A stretch of 33,305 nt of DNA from assembly GCF_051155795.1 (NCBI RefSeq), contig NZ_DAXETW010000181.1, positions 1 to 33,305 of the forward strand. The letters run 5' to 3'. The notes beneath the pieces are model-generated. The model was not told the origin of the DNA and did no database searches. It was given only the letters and a program-made list of their open reading frames with translations. Each line of letters begins with the position of its first letter. Position 1 is the stretch's first letter. Positions 9,201-16,328 of this stretch are shown here, one piece after another. The position numbers were made by a program, and so were the translations under genes. Source of the stretch: Longibacter sp051155795. GTDB lineage: Bacteria > Bacteroidota > Rhodothermia > Rhodothermales > Salinibacteraceae.

Positions 9201-9604
9201 GCGCCACTGGCGAACGGCACACGCTGACGGGCGACCCGCTGCGGGTGACGCCCTCCACCGAGCGGTCGACGTACCGCCTGCTGCTCGGCAAAGCATCGTT
9301 TACGGGTGCCAAGGATGCGACCGCCGACGAGCTCCTAATCGAGAAGCCGGCGCCCAATCCGTTCCGCGACCGGACCACACTTCGCTACACCCTTCCGGAG
9401 GCACAGGATGTGACGATTCGCGTTTACGATCTTCTCGGACGTCGTCTGCTCACCCTGGTCGACGGCCGGCAGGCCAGTGGCCCGCACTCGGTCCAGTGGG
9501 GCGGCACGGATGCCAGCGGCGCCCCCATCGCGAGTGGCATGTACTTCGTTCGGATGAGCGTCGGCGACCGGCGCGTCGTTCATAAGGTCGTGCACGTTCG
9601 ATAG
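6263..9604 (+). CDS. T9SS-exported endonuclease I with OB-fold and FN3 domains
   Basis: This 1113-residue secreted nuclease is predicted to cut extracellular DNA or RNA. A signal peptide spans 1-26 (PASAQ). An OB-fold/DUF5689-like module covers about 28-231 (VRFQDTSGPTGASGLVVRQ) and a Calx-beta-like sandwich about 235-345. The endonuclease I (EndA/NucM/Vvn-type, beta-beta-alpha-metal) domain covers about 360-590. It shows NTEHAWPQS with Glu433-His434, GDMHILFP, VNGDRLTYPF with Asn462, VKGDIARAILYF and QWHADDPVDADEMRRN, so the expected base and metal ligands are all present. FN3 follows at about 592-685, then a variable stretch, and a type A T9SS sorting domain at about 1025-1113 (APNPFRDRTTLRYTL, then IASGMYFVRM). 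The start at 6263 gives the signal peptide; the open frame back to 6149 crosses a terminator. A downstream FN3 lipoprotein is only 47 bp away. The nuclease assignment is strong; its nutritional role is inferred. Confidence 0.9.
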   Translation: MRRSPWILLLVVSLLVAGLPAAPASAQTTIADARDQGDGSTVTVEGVVTRALGDFVRFQDTSGPTGASGLVVRQTSGAFNNDVQDGTITRGTQIRVEGTLSTFNGLLQINEDDLASYTVLGPATVPDPQSVTLSDLRTDGEDYESELVSISDLELLDDVDSFSGDVTYEVVEAGQTNPFDLRVQSSDESEVGGTPAPPTTFDYVGVVGQFDRNNSTTTGYQLIPVLRSDIQGAVFFSFARAYNVSLEGDGTTTITVQAQNVKDGESVSVSIDASGSGTADMSTDVSSINPSTLTFNDADPAPQSVTLTLTDDGVTEGVEYLQLTLTSSDGPSGGTFTQWILDDATSQGPIAEGEEGSGLITQLESTYGGAETLDYDGGARDTLFAVVYGAQDDSLRTVYSDYSKFIPSDADPTIAACNFDPSTCTESDDINTEHAWPQSLGSSEEPARGDMHILFPARGDVNGDRLTYPFAEIDDADADRWYLRDASRTTPPANSDLWSKVDTDNQRFEPRSGVKGDIARAILYFVTMYPDRADLDFFRTQKSTMLQWHADDPVDADEMRRNVLQASYQENRLNPYVVDPTLADRAFGVVGAPTDIVAAPGSDNVQLRWTEPLSGEVVGYNVYRSTEDFTATGDAQQVNTGGPVSATSFTDSDVQVGGTYVYRVTAVDDQGTESNLSASADAVVYPSMIPVAIDRSFGDVTQGTSYRLVALPGNVDAAVGSNLGEPGTDWTALWDDGSDSDFLVRFDGSDTFRFQPGRGFWLLSNSNWTVDESIATVRLSSQEVTIPLHDGWNIISNPLPVGLIWSDVSAANGGNLQPVWAWDGAFQEAVTFRSAQSGEAFYFLNDGGLSELTLPLSAADLSESADARSNLVADASRFALEAELDGFTSRVALGESPDAERGRDPLDVVAPPQTGFATVSLRIAADGPERQQYLARDIRAPSEDGHRYTIVLASPGDEAVTLRATGLPEGPDAAAVLVNGATGERHTLTGDPLRVTPSTERSTYRLLLGKASFTGAKDATADELLIEKPAPNPFRDRTTLRYTLPEAQDVTIRVYDLLGRRLLTLVDGRQASGPHSVQWGGTDASGAPIASGMYFVRMSVGDRRVVHKVVHVR

Positions 9605-9651
9605 CACCGGCCCCTCCGTCCATTTTACGCCCTCCGTCGATTCTCAGATTT

Positions 9652-10083
9652 ATGAACATGCTGCTTCGAGCTGTACACCGCACCTTCATGCTCCCGCGAC
9701 TCGTTCTGGTCATCGTCCTCGCTGCCCTCCTCGTGCCGGTGACTGGGTGCGACGGTGGTGGGGAAAATGATACGCCGCCGCCACCGTCCCCCGTCCGCCT
9801 GAGTGCGGAGCAGGTCTCGGCGGGCATCTCGCTGACGTGGGACTCGAACGCACCGGGTGAAACCGACGGCTACAACGTGTACCGGGCGACCGATGCCGAG
9901 GCGACAGCAGACGGCACCCCCCTGAACGGATCGCCGGTGTCCGACCTCTCGTTTGTCGACGATACGGTAGCGGACGGAATGGTTTACAGTTATGCGGTGA
10001 CCTCGGTCGGCCCTGGAGGCGAAAGCCGGGCCTCCTCCGCGATCACGGTGCGGTACTTCCCGGACCCGCCCACACGTCCTTGA
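9652..10083 (+). CDS. Small FN3-domain lipoprotein
   Basis: This is a 143-residue lipoprotein. The hydrophobic N-terminus ends in a good lipobox (PVTGC), followed by a Gly/Pro-rich tether. A single fibronectin type III domain then fills about residues 48-140 (GISLTWDSNAPGETDGYNVY, then VYSYAVTSVGPGGESRAS). The FN3 resembles that of the upstream endonuclease (both contain GYNVYR and a closing S.S.I/A.V strand). The gene lies 47 bp after the nuclease with no terminator between them, so co-transcription is likely. It could hold the nuclease or its partner at the surface, but that is inference. Starts at 9658 or 9688 are also possible; 9652 is the longest start that keeps the signal peptide. Confidence 0.75.
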   Translation: MNMLLRAVHRTFMLPRLVLVIVLAALLVPVTGCDGGGENDTPPPPSPVRLSAEQVSAGISLTWDSNAPGETDGYNVYRATDAEATADGTPLNGSPVSDLSFVDDTVADGMVYSYAVTSVGPGGESRASSAITVRYFPDPPTRP

Positions 10084-10135
10084 GCATGCCGGGCGAGCGG
10101 GTCGTCCGTTCGGGCCGTCAAACAGAGTCCCAGGT

Positions 10136-10176
10136 GCGGCATCCTCCACCCGGTGGGTGCCGCTCTTTATTTTTCG
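10136..10176 (+). terminator. Intrinsic terminator of the nuclease/lipoprotein unit
   Basis: GCGGCATCC (10136-10144) pairs with GGGTGCCGC (10155-10163), with one G-T wobble. TCTTTATTTTTCG follows directly. It starts 53 bp after the lipoprotein stop and closes the surface-nuclease locus. Confidence 0.8.
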
Positions 10177-10257
10177 TGGACGTGCGCCGGCGCCTACACC
10201 GTGGCAGAGGGCTTCCCGACCTTTCGCATTGATGAGCCGGGCTGAGGCGGCATGCAG

Positions 10258-10295
10258 GAATAGAAAAGGCCGCCTCGCACACGGCGAGACGGCCT
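10258..10295 (-). terminator. Intrinsic terminator of the S9 peptidase gene
   Basis: Read on the minus strand, AGGCCGTCTCGC and GCGAGGCGGCCT pair with one mismatch, followed by TTTTCTATT. It lies 24 bp beyond the peptidase stop codon. The plus side lacks a T-run, so it serves the minus-strand gene. Confidence 0.85.
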
Positions 10296-10318
10296 CCATA
10301 CGCAAAATTACGGTTGCC

Positions 10319-12751
10319 TCACTCCTCTGAGGTCTCCGTACGGTCTGGCCCGACGCTCTCCTCGATGAGATCGAAGATGCGGCGGTATTCGTCGGTCCAG
10401 CTCGACGGCTCGGTAAACGAGTGCGGCTCCACGGGGTAAAGCGCGAGCTCCCAGTCCTCCTTTCCGAGTTCGATCAGGCGCTGCGTCAGGCGGAAGATGT
10501 CCTGCGGCTGAACGTTGGTGTCGATCAGGCCGTGCGGCATCAGCAGCGGGTCCTCCAGACCCTCGGCGAAGTAGATCGGGGATGAGCGGGCGTATGCGAG
10601 GGAGTCCGTCGCCGGCGTGTTCAGGATGTTCGACGTGTAGATGTCGTTGTAGTGCGCCCAGTCCGTGACGGAACGCAGGGCCGCGCCGCCGCCGAAGGAA
10701 TCCGGCGCGGTGAAGAGGCCCATCAACGTCATGAAGCCGCCGTACGAGCCGCCGTAAATGAACGTGCGTTCCGAGTCGATGTCGAACGTATCGGACAGGT
10801 AGGCGGAGCCGTCAACGTAGTCGCCGAGATCACGCCCTCCCATGTGCCGGTAGATGGCCGTCCGCCAGTCGCGTCCGTAGCCCGCCGAGCCACGGTAGTC
10901 GATGTCGATCACCGTGTAGCCGAGATCCGCGAGCATGTTGTGAAACATCATCTCCCGGAAATAATACGGCCAGCCTTTGATCACATTTTGCGTGTAGCCG
11001 GCGCCGTGGACGAACATAACCGCGGCACCATTCGGATTGCCCGGACGGTAGAGGTGGGCCGGCACGTCGACCCCGTCGGAAGCTTCGAAGGTGATGATTT
11101 CGGGGTCGCGCCAGTCGTAGGCCAGCCACTCGTCCGTCGGCGACGTGGTGACGCGCTCCGCCTCCGCCGTTTCCGATCGATCCTGCACGTAGACGTCCGG
11201 GGGGCGATTGCTGTACTCGTACAGGCTTGCCAGTCGATCGGTGGGGGAGGGCGGCGTAAAGTACTGCCCGTCCCGCCGCGTCAGCCGCGTCCGCTCCCCG
11301 CCGGAGGCGTCCATCCGGTAGACGTGGAGCTGGTGGGCGGAGTACTCGGTCGACTGAAACGTCCAGGTCGAGCCGTCTTTTGAGAGGCGTGGGTCGGAGA
11401 CCTCGAACGCGCCGTCCGTGAGTTGCGTGACGTCGCCAGATGCGACGTTGACGGTGTACAGGTGGCTCCATCCGGTTCGCTCGCTCTGAAAGTACACGGT
11501 GACCCCGTCCGGCATCCACCCAATCGTTCCCGGGCCGCCGTACGAACCGATCCCCGGTCCGCCGATCCAGGCATCGTCTTCCTGACGATCGAGCACCGTC
11601 AGGTCACCGCTCTGCGGGTCGAGTTGGGCGATCCAGCGATCCTTGTTGTCATCCGCGCGCACCACGATGACAGCTTCGCTGCCATCGGCATTCCAGTATG
11701 GACCGTACGCGTAGAGCGACCGCTTCGCCTGCGAGGAGTCCAGTTCGACGCCATTCTCCTGCTGATAGGCCGGGACGTCGTATGCTCCCGGTAGCTGGTG
11801 CAGGTCGATGCTGTACGTGGTGTCACGTTCGACGTCCTGAACGTAGAACGTCACGTCATCCGGCTGAATGCCGACCTTTGGGCGCGCATCCAGCGCTTCG
11901 GCAAAGCCCGATTCGGTGACGTAGTCCGCCACGAGCGTTTCGTCCCCATTCGACACGTCCTCTCGCACGACGAACGAGACGAACCGTCCGGACGGGTCGA
12001 TCTGTAGCTGACGAACCGCACCGTCGCCGTAGTAAAAGGTTGGCGGGTCGTTATCTGCTGCACGCTCCCGCTCGCGCGCCGCCTCGGCCTTCTGCTCTTT
12101 TTCCTGCTCCTCCCGAATTGTTTCGAAAAGCGCGGTCTGCTGCTCGTAGAGAAACGTCTCCTGGGCGGTCGTGTCCGGCTCCGGATCGCGTCCCGGCCGA
12201 AGGTCGGTCAGCTGACGGGTTAGACCGGTCGAAAGCGACAGGGCGAAGAGCGCGTTGTCTCTCCGGTAAATCACCCGCTCTCCGTCGGGGGAGAAGCGGG
12301 CTGCCGACTCGCGAGCGGGCGTGTCGGTGAGCCGCGTGATTCGGTCGTCATCCCGATGGTAGAGGTACAGATCGCCCTCGTGGTCGTACACTTTCCGCTC
12401 GCGCGCCCGGTCGTAGACGTGTTCGCCGTGGTGCCATCCCGAAAAGGTCGGCGGGGCGCTTCGACGTTCCTCCGGGGACACCTTCACTGGTCCGTCGCCG
12501 GTCTCTACGTCGTATGCGAACAGGGAGTCGGACGGGAATTCGCCCTTCGGATTCCAGTCGAAGTACAGCGTCCGGCCGTTCTCATGCCATCGGAGATTCT
12601 CGGGCCAGTCGCCGATCCAGGTCTCTGGATCCTGCATGATCTGCTCGACCGATAGCGTCGAGGTCGGAGGGTCGGCATCGGTGGCCGGTTGGGCAAACGT
12701 GAACGTCCCGCTGAGAAGGACGAGGGTGCAGAGAGAGGTGAGGAAGCGCAT
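10319..12751 (-). CDS. Exported S9 family prolyl oligopeptidase (DPP IV-like)
   Basis: This 810-residue serine peptidase of the prolyl oligopeptidase/dipeptidyl peptidase family should cleave short, proline-containing peptides outside the cytoplasm. A signal peptide spans residues 1-20 (FTFAQ). A beta-propeller region covers about 40-550, with a charged Glu/Arg helix near 213-232. The alpha/beta-hydrolase domain carries the nucleophile Ser669 (YGGSYGGFM), Asp744 (HGLIDTNVQ) and His777 (VEPHSF), so the catalytic triad is complete. The oxyanion/strand block (AAVMFVHGAGY) is also present. The start at 12751 was chosen for the signal peptide; the frame is open to 13306, but that stretch has no domain and overlaps the divergent gene. 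A consensus promoter lies about 70 bp upstream and a strong terminator follows, so it appears to be a single-gene unit. Confidence 0.9.
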   Translation of the reverse strand: MRFLTSLCTLVLLSGTFTFAQPATDADPPTSTLSVEQIMQDPETWIGDWPENLRWHENGRTLYFDWNPKGEFPSDSLFAYDVETGDGPVKVSPEERRSAPPTFSGWHHGEHVYDRARERKVYDHEGDLYLYHRDDDRITRLTDTPARESAARFSPDGERVIYRRDNALFALSLSTGLTRQLTDLRPGRDPEPDTTAQETFLYEQQTALFETIREEQEKEQKAEAARERERAADNDPPTFYYGDGAVRQLQIDPSGRFVSFVVREDVSNGDETLVADYVTESGFAEALDARPKVGIQPDDVTFYVQDVERDTTYSIDLHQLPGAYDVPAYQQENGVELDSSQAKRSLYAYGPYWNADGSEAVIVVRADDNKDRWIAQLDPQSGDLTVLDRQEDDAWIGGPGIGSYGGPGTIGWMPDGVTVYFQSERTGWSHLYTVNVASGDVTQLTDGAFEVSDPRLSKDGSTWTFQSTEYSAHQLHVYRMDASGGERTRLTRRDGQYFTPPSPTDRLASLYEYSNRPPDVYVQDRSETAEAERVTTSPTDEWLAYDWRDPEIITFEASDGVDVPAHLYRPGNPNGAAVMFVHGAGYTQNVIKGWPYYFREMMFHNMLADLGYTVIDIDYRGSAGYGRDWRTAIYRHMGGRDLGDYVDGSAYLSDTFDIDSERTFIYGGSYGGFMTLMGLFTAPDSFGGGAALRSVTDWAHYNDIYTSNILNTPATDSLAYARSSPIYFAEGLEDPLLMPHGLIDTNVQPQDIFRLTQRLIELGKEDWELALYPVEPHSFTEPSSWTDEYRRIFDLIEESVGPDRTETSEE

Positions 12752-12820
12752 ACCGGGGAGGGAAGTGAACGAGGCCGATGGATGGCCGGATTGGTTGTCA
12801 GGATAACCACCCGGCCCGGT

Positions 12821-12851
12821 CAAACATACGAGGACACGGCATCGGTGACAA
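12821..12851 (-). promoter_or_regulatory. Consensus Bacteroidota promoter of the S9 peptidase gene
   Basis: On the minus strand, TTG (12851-12849) is followed after 20 bp by TATGTTTG (12828-12821). This is an exact match to the TAnnTTTG -7 element of Bacteroidota vegetative promoters at an accepted spacing. The start codon is 69 bp downstream. It is the best-matching promoter in the window. Confidence 0.6.
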
Positions 12852-12937
12852 CCGTTGCCGCACCGTTTGCGGATCTGATCGCCCGCTCGTAACAATACGC
12901 CGGTCCGGTCCGTGTTGCCGGTGAACGAAGACAGAAA

Positions 12938-13288
12938 ATGCCACCGATGAGACAACTCACACTCCTTGTTCGAGCAGTGATCGGCCATGTTCGGCGTCTC
13001 CCGGTCGAAGCCGTTATCTGGACTGTTGGACTGACGGTCATGGCGGCGATGGACCCGGCAGCAGATGGCGACACGTGGTGTTTGTTTGCTCGTACGGGCA
13101 TCGAATGGTGTCCCGGCTGCGGACTCGGGCACTCGATCGCCCACCTGGCTCGGGGGGAGTGGAGTGCTTCGTTCGCCGCACACCCGCTCGGCGGTGTCGT
13201 GGTTGTCAGCCTCGTCGTTCGCGTACTGAATCTGCTTCGTGGCGCGTACGGTGCCCGGCCGGGATTCGCGCGCAGCTATCGACGCTGA
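12938..13288 (+). CDS. DUF2752 membrane protein
   Basis: This 116-residue protein has hydrophobic segments at about 23-40 and 82-101. Between them is the DUF2752 signature: Cys48, then a CPGCG block at 58-62, followed by GHSIAHLARGEWSASFAAHP. Family members are small inner-membrane proteins of unknown function. The CxxC pair could bind metal or undergo redox change, which is not proven. The usual family motif CPGCGLTR is altered here to CPGCGLGHS. It lies 63 bp before a TM2-domain gene and diverges from the S9 peptidase gene. An internal start at 12947 is possible. Confidence 0.75.
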   Translation: MPPMRQLTLLVRAVIGHVRRLPVEAVIWTVGLTVMAAMDPAADGDTWCLFARTGIEWCPGCGLGHSIAHLARGEWSASFAAHPLGGVVVVSLVVRVLNLLRGAYGARPGFARSYRR

Positions 13289-13351
13289 CGGATCGACGGC
13301 GTTCAACGCTTGTCACCTCACGTACGATCTTTCTAACAGCCTCCGCCCACC

Positions 13352-13747
13352 ATGTCGAAAGTCCTCAAGTATCTTCCGGAAGTGGAAGGCGACGAGCAGG
13401 TCTACGTCGCTCAGATCATCAAGCAGATGAGCGATGAGCAGGCGCTTCAGTTCGCTAACCTGTACCGCGCACGCCGTCGCGAGCCGATGACCGTCCTGTT
13501 GATGAACCTGTTCGGCTTCGTCGCGATCGCCGGTGTCCACCGGTTTTACCTTGGGCAGATCGGCATGGGGCTCCTCTACCTGATCACGGGTGGCTTCTGC
13601 CTGATCGGGACGGTGATCGACTGCTTCCGCTACGAATCGCTCTCGTTCAACTTTAACCAGGCGAAAGCGCAGGAGTGCGCGCGGATCGTGATGGATACGA
13701 TGCCGGAAGCGCCAAACCACCCGGGTGACCCGGAAACGACTCCGTAG
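13352..13747 (+). CDS. TM2 domain-containing membrane protein
   Basis: This is a 131-residue protein. Residues 1-45 form a charged cytoplasmic head (VYVAQIIKQMSDEQALQFAN). Residues about 46-95 form a TM2 domain of two membrane helices, with the typical GVHRFYLGQIGMGLLYLITG block around the turn. The tail is short and proline-rich. The function of bacterial TM2 proteins is not established. Pairing with a DUF2752 gene in the same orientation suggests a joint membrane role. It is followed by a strong bidirectional terminator. Confidence 0.8.
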   Translation: MSKVLKYLPEVEGDEQVYVAQIIKQMSDEQALQFANLYRARRREPMTVLLMNLFGFVAIAGVHRFYLGQIGMGLLYLITGGFCLIGTVIDCFRYESLSFNFNQAKAQECARIVMDTMPEAPNHPGDPETTP

Positions 13748-13772
13748 GGACACGACATGTCAGAGCACAATG

Positions 13773-13820
13773 AAAAAGCCGGCCTGCTCCATGAAAGGAG
13801 CGGACCGGCTTCCTATTTTT
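13773..13820. terminator. Bidirectional terminator between TM2 and transglycosylase genes
   Basis: AAGCCGG and CTCC on the left pair with GGAG and CCGGCTT on the right around ATGAAA, with a small interior mismatch. CCTATTTTT follows on the plus side and an A-run precedes on the left, giving a T-run on the minus strand. It serves both converging genes. Confidence 0.85.
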
Positions 13821-13855
13821 GAGACGAGCGCGATGGGTTGGGTTGTATCGCGGGG

Positions 13856-16090
13856 TCAATTCGACTGAATCCTGAGCTTCTGGCCCGGGTAGATCTGGCT
13901 TCCCCGCAGCTGATTGATCATGCGAAGCTGTCCGACGGAGGTGCCGTAGCTCTGGGCGATCGTGCTCAGCGTGTCACCGCGCTGGACCGTGTAGATGATC
14001 GGGCGGTCACCGGCATCACGGATATCGAGGGTCTGCCCGGGATAGATGCGCGATCCGCGCAGGTCGTTCCACGAGCGTAATTCCTGAACGGACACGCCGT
14101 GCAAGCGAGCGATCCGGTCGAGCGAATCGCCGCGGCGAACCGTGTACGTGGTCGAGCCGGCCTCCGGAGGCGCCATGCGAAGCGTCTGACCCGGGTGAAT
14201 GCGCGAGGACCCAAGGCGATTCCACTGCTTCAGGTCGCGAAGGCGGACGCCGTGACGGGACGCGATCGCCGACAGGTTGTCGCCCCGGCGGACGGTCACG
14301 GTAGTCGGCGTCCCGGAGGACGTTTCTGCAGTGCCATCGCCTGCCGGTTCGGTCGTGGCAGGTGCATCGCCTGACGCTTCAGACGAGGACGCGTCGGAGT
14401 CGGACGGCCCGGCGGCCGCCACCGTTTGAGACGACGTCGTCTCGTGGGACGAGCTTTCCGCGGAGGCCGTTCGAACCGGTGTCTGCTGTTCCCGGTCCGG
14501 TGAGCGCTGCAGGCCGCGATCCGTGATCACGATGCGATCGAGGGGGCGGACCGGCGGGGCCGCGCTGTACTGCACGCGCATCGGCTGCTGCGGGCTCGCG
14601 TTCTCGATGGCGCTCTCGTACTGCCGCACGGGCACCACCAGGTTCTGACCTACCCGAATCATGGAGCCGCGGATGCCATTGGTACGTCGCAGACGACCGG
14701 TGGACGTGCCGAACCGATCCGCGATTTCCGAAAGCGTGTCGCCGGATCGGACGCGGTAGCTGGTAGCCGGTCGCTTCTTCGAATCGGGAAGATCCGCGTA
14801 GCCCCAGGCGAAGGTGGGATAGCTGCCGAGGGGGATCCGGATATAGTATTTCTGTCGAGAGGGCGGAAGCGTGCGCTGCCGGAGCTCCGGGTTGAGCGCC
14901 CGGATGACGTCTGCATCCGTCTCCGCAAGCTCGGCGATCTCGTGCACGGTCAGCATCGAGCCATGGACGGCGACGTAGTCGTAGGCATAGGCCGGAGCGG
15001 CTTTCGGCGCCTCGATGCCGTGCGCCTCCGGCTGCGCGGCGAGGATCGTCGCCGCGATAAACATCGGGACGTAGCCGCGGGTCTCGCGCGGGAGGCGGTC
15101 GTAAATCTCCCAGTAGCCGGGATCCTGAATATTCTCGTACCGCTCGGTTCTGCGAATGGCCCGCCGGACGCAGCCCTCGCCGCAGTTGTACGCCGCGAGA
15201 ACGAGGTGCCAGTCGCCGAGCGAGTCGTAGAGGTCGCCCAGGTGCCGGGCGGCTGCCCGGGTTGCCTTCTCCGGGTCCCGGCGTTCGTCGATCCAGCCGT
15301 CCACCTTCAGGTCGTACATCCGACCCGTCCCGCGCATAAACTGCCACATGCCGACGGCCCCGGCCCAGCTACGCGCTCGCGGATTCAGGCCGCTCTCGAT
15401 CATGGCCAGGTAGCGAAGCTCGTGAGGAACGTCTTCCTCGGCCAGGATGTGATCGATCATCGGACCGTACGTCTGTTCCCGTTGCAGCCACCCGTTGACG
15501 TGTTTGTCGGGGTCGCGCTTCAAGTAGTCAAGGCTTTGCTTGACGAGCCGGTTCATCGTCAGCGGGATGACCGTCTCGATGTTTTCGATCGCCTCGGGCG
15601 CCATGACGTCCTCGAGCAGCGGTTCGTTCACGCGCTCCAGCGACGCGAAGAGCCCGGCGCGGACGGAAAAGATATCGCCCTGGGCCGTCTTCATCGAGTC
15701 GACCGGTCCGTCGTATCGGTGGTACCGGCGATACTCCGTCGTGAGGCCGCGGTAGACGTCGCGAACGGCGTCTTGCTCGATGACCGTCGGGTCGCGGTCC
15801 AGGAGGCGCGCCAGTTCGCCCATGGCCTGATCCAGGAGGTGACCGGTGTGTACGCTGTCTTCCGCCGTGCTATCCGGCGCGGCGAGAATTCGGGCCTCCA
15901 GCGTGTAGAGACGGCGAACCTGCTCTGCGATCGGGGTCGTCTTCTCCGATAACGTGTCGGCCTCGGCCACCGTCTCTTCCTCGGGCGGCTCGTCTTCGTC
16001 GGAGCCCATCAGCGATTGAACCGTGGAGCACCCGGTAAGGAGAACGGCGAGGCAGAGAAGCGATAGGGGAAGACGAAGAAATCCCGGCAT
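13856..16090 (-). CDS. mltD: MltD-like lytic transglycosylase lipoprotein with four LysM repeats
   Basis: This 744-residue lipoprotein is predicted to cleave peptidoglycan glycan strands, forming 1,6-anhydro-muramyl ends, on the inner face of the outer membrane. The lipobox is LLTGC (Cys21). An acidic linker and an uncharacterised helical region follow to about 200. The GH23/SLT domain spans about 205-340 with catalytic Glu232 in AMIESGLNPRARS, then GAVGMWQFM and LVLAAYNCGEG. LysM repeats lie at about 444-488, 597-639, 648-690 and 699-741 (for example YRVRSGDTLSEIADRFG, YTVQRGDTLSTIAQSYG), separated by a Ser/Thr-rich linker at 540-595. Four LysMs exceed the one or two common in MltD, suggesting tight peptidoglycan attachment. 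The start is supported by the signal peptide. Confidence 0.92.
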   Translation of the reverse strand: MPGFLRLPLSLLCLAVLLTGCSTVQSLMGSDEDEPPEEETVAEADTLSEKTTPIAEQVRRLYTLEARILAAPDSTAEDSVHTGHLLDQAMGELARLLDRDPTVIEQDAVRDVYRGLTTEYRRYHRYDGPVDSMKTAQGDIFSVRAGLFASLERVNEPLLEDVMAPEAIENIETVIPLTMNRLVKQSLDYLKRDPDKHVNGWLQREQTYGPMIDHILAEEDVPHELRYLAMIESGLNPRARSWAGAVGMWQFMRGTGRMYDLKVDGWIDERRDPEKATRAAARHLGDLYDSLGDWHLVLAAYNCGEGCVRRAIRRTERYENIQDPGYWEIYDRLPRETRGYVPMFIAATILAAQPEAHGIEAPKAAPAYAYDYVAVHGSMLTVHEIAELAETDADVIRALNPELRQRTLPPSRQKYYIRIPLGSYPTFAWGYADLPDSKKRPATSYRVRSGDTLSEIADRFGTSTGRLRRTNGIRGSMIRVGQNLVVPVRQYESAIENASPQQPMRVQYSAAPPVRPLDRIVITDRGLQRSPDREQQTPVRTASAESSSHETTSSQTVAAAGPSDSDASSSEASGDAPATTEPAGDGTAETSSGTPTTVTVRRGDNLSAIASRHGVRLRDLKQWNRLGSSRIHPGQTLRMAPPEAGSTTYTVRRGDSLDRIARLHGVSVQELRSWNDLRGSRIYPGQTLDIRDAGDRPIIYTVQRGDTLSTIAQSYGTSVGQLRMINQLRGSQIYPGQKLRIQSN

Positions 16091-16199
16091 AAGGAGATAC
16101 GGGTGAAGCGTGCGTGGGGAGTCGCGCGTGGTTCCCCGTCAAGGCGCAAAAATCAGGCGGCGCTTCGGGGGATCCGTTTAGTAAAGGCAAGATCGGGCG

Positions 16200-16216
16200 G
16201 AAAGTCACGCACTTTC
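16200..16216. promoter_or_regulatory. Perfect inverted repeat upstream of the transglycosylase gene
   Basis: GAAAGT (16200-16205) and ACTTTC (16211-16216) are perfect inverted arms around CACGC. The site lies 110 bp upstream of the transglycosylase start, in non-coding DNA. It could be an operator; no promoter was recognised beside it. Confidence 0.25.
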
Positions 16217-16289
16217 GCGCTCGACGGCACATTTTTTAGAAAAGCGACGACCGGCGCCATGATTGGAGGCCGCCTTGCCCTTTGCAGTG

Positions 16290-16317
16290 TGAGACAGGAG
16301 ATCGCTTCGATGTCTCA
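16290..16317 (-). terminator. Hairpin after the cation transporter gene
   Basis: TGAGAC and GTCTCA form outer arms and ATCG/CGAT inner arms around CTT, with a 5-base one-sided bulge. It lies 12 bp beyond the transporter stop. No T-run follows on the minus strand, so a terminator role is only possible. Confidence 0.3.
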
Positions 16318-16328
16318 GCTCCGTGACA

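Noticed and set aside
13856..14120. Repeated DNA within the transglycosylase gene
   Set aside because: It is explained by LysM repeats in the protein; it is not a mobile or regulatory repeat.
14942..15952. Antisense frame opposite the lytic transglycosylase
   Set aside because: It is a mirror frame of the SLT domain with no family likeness.
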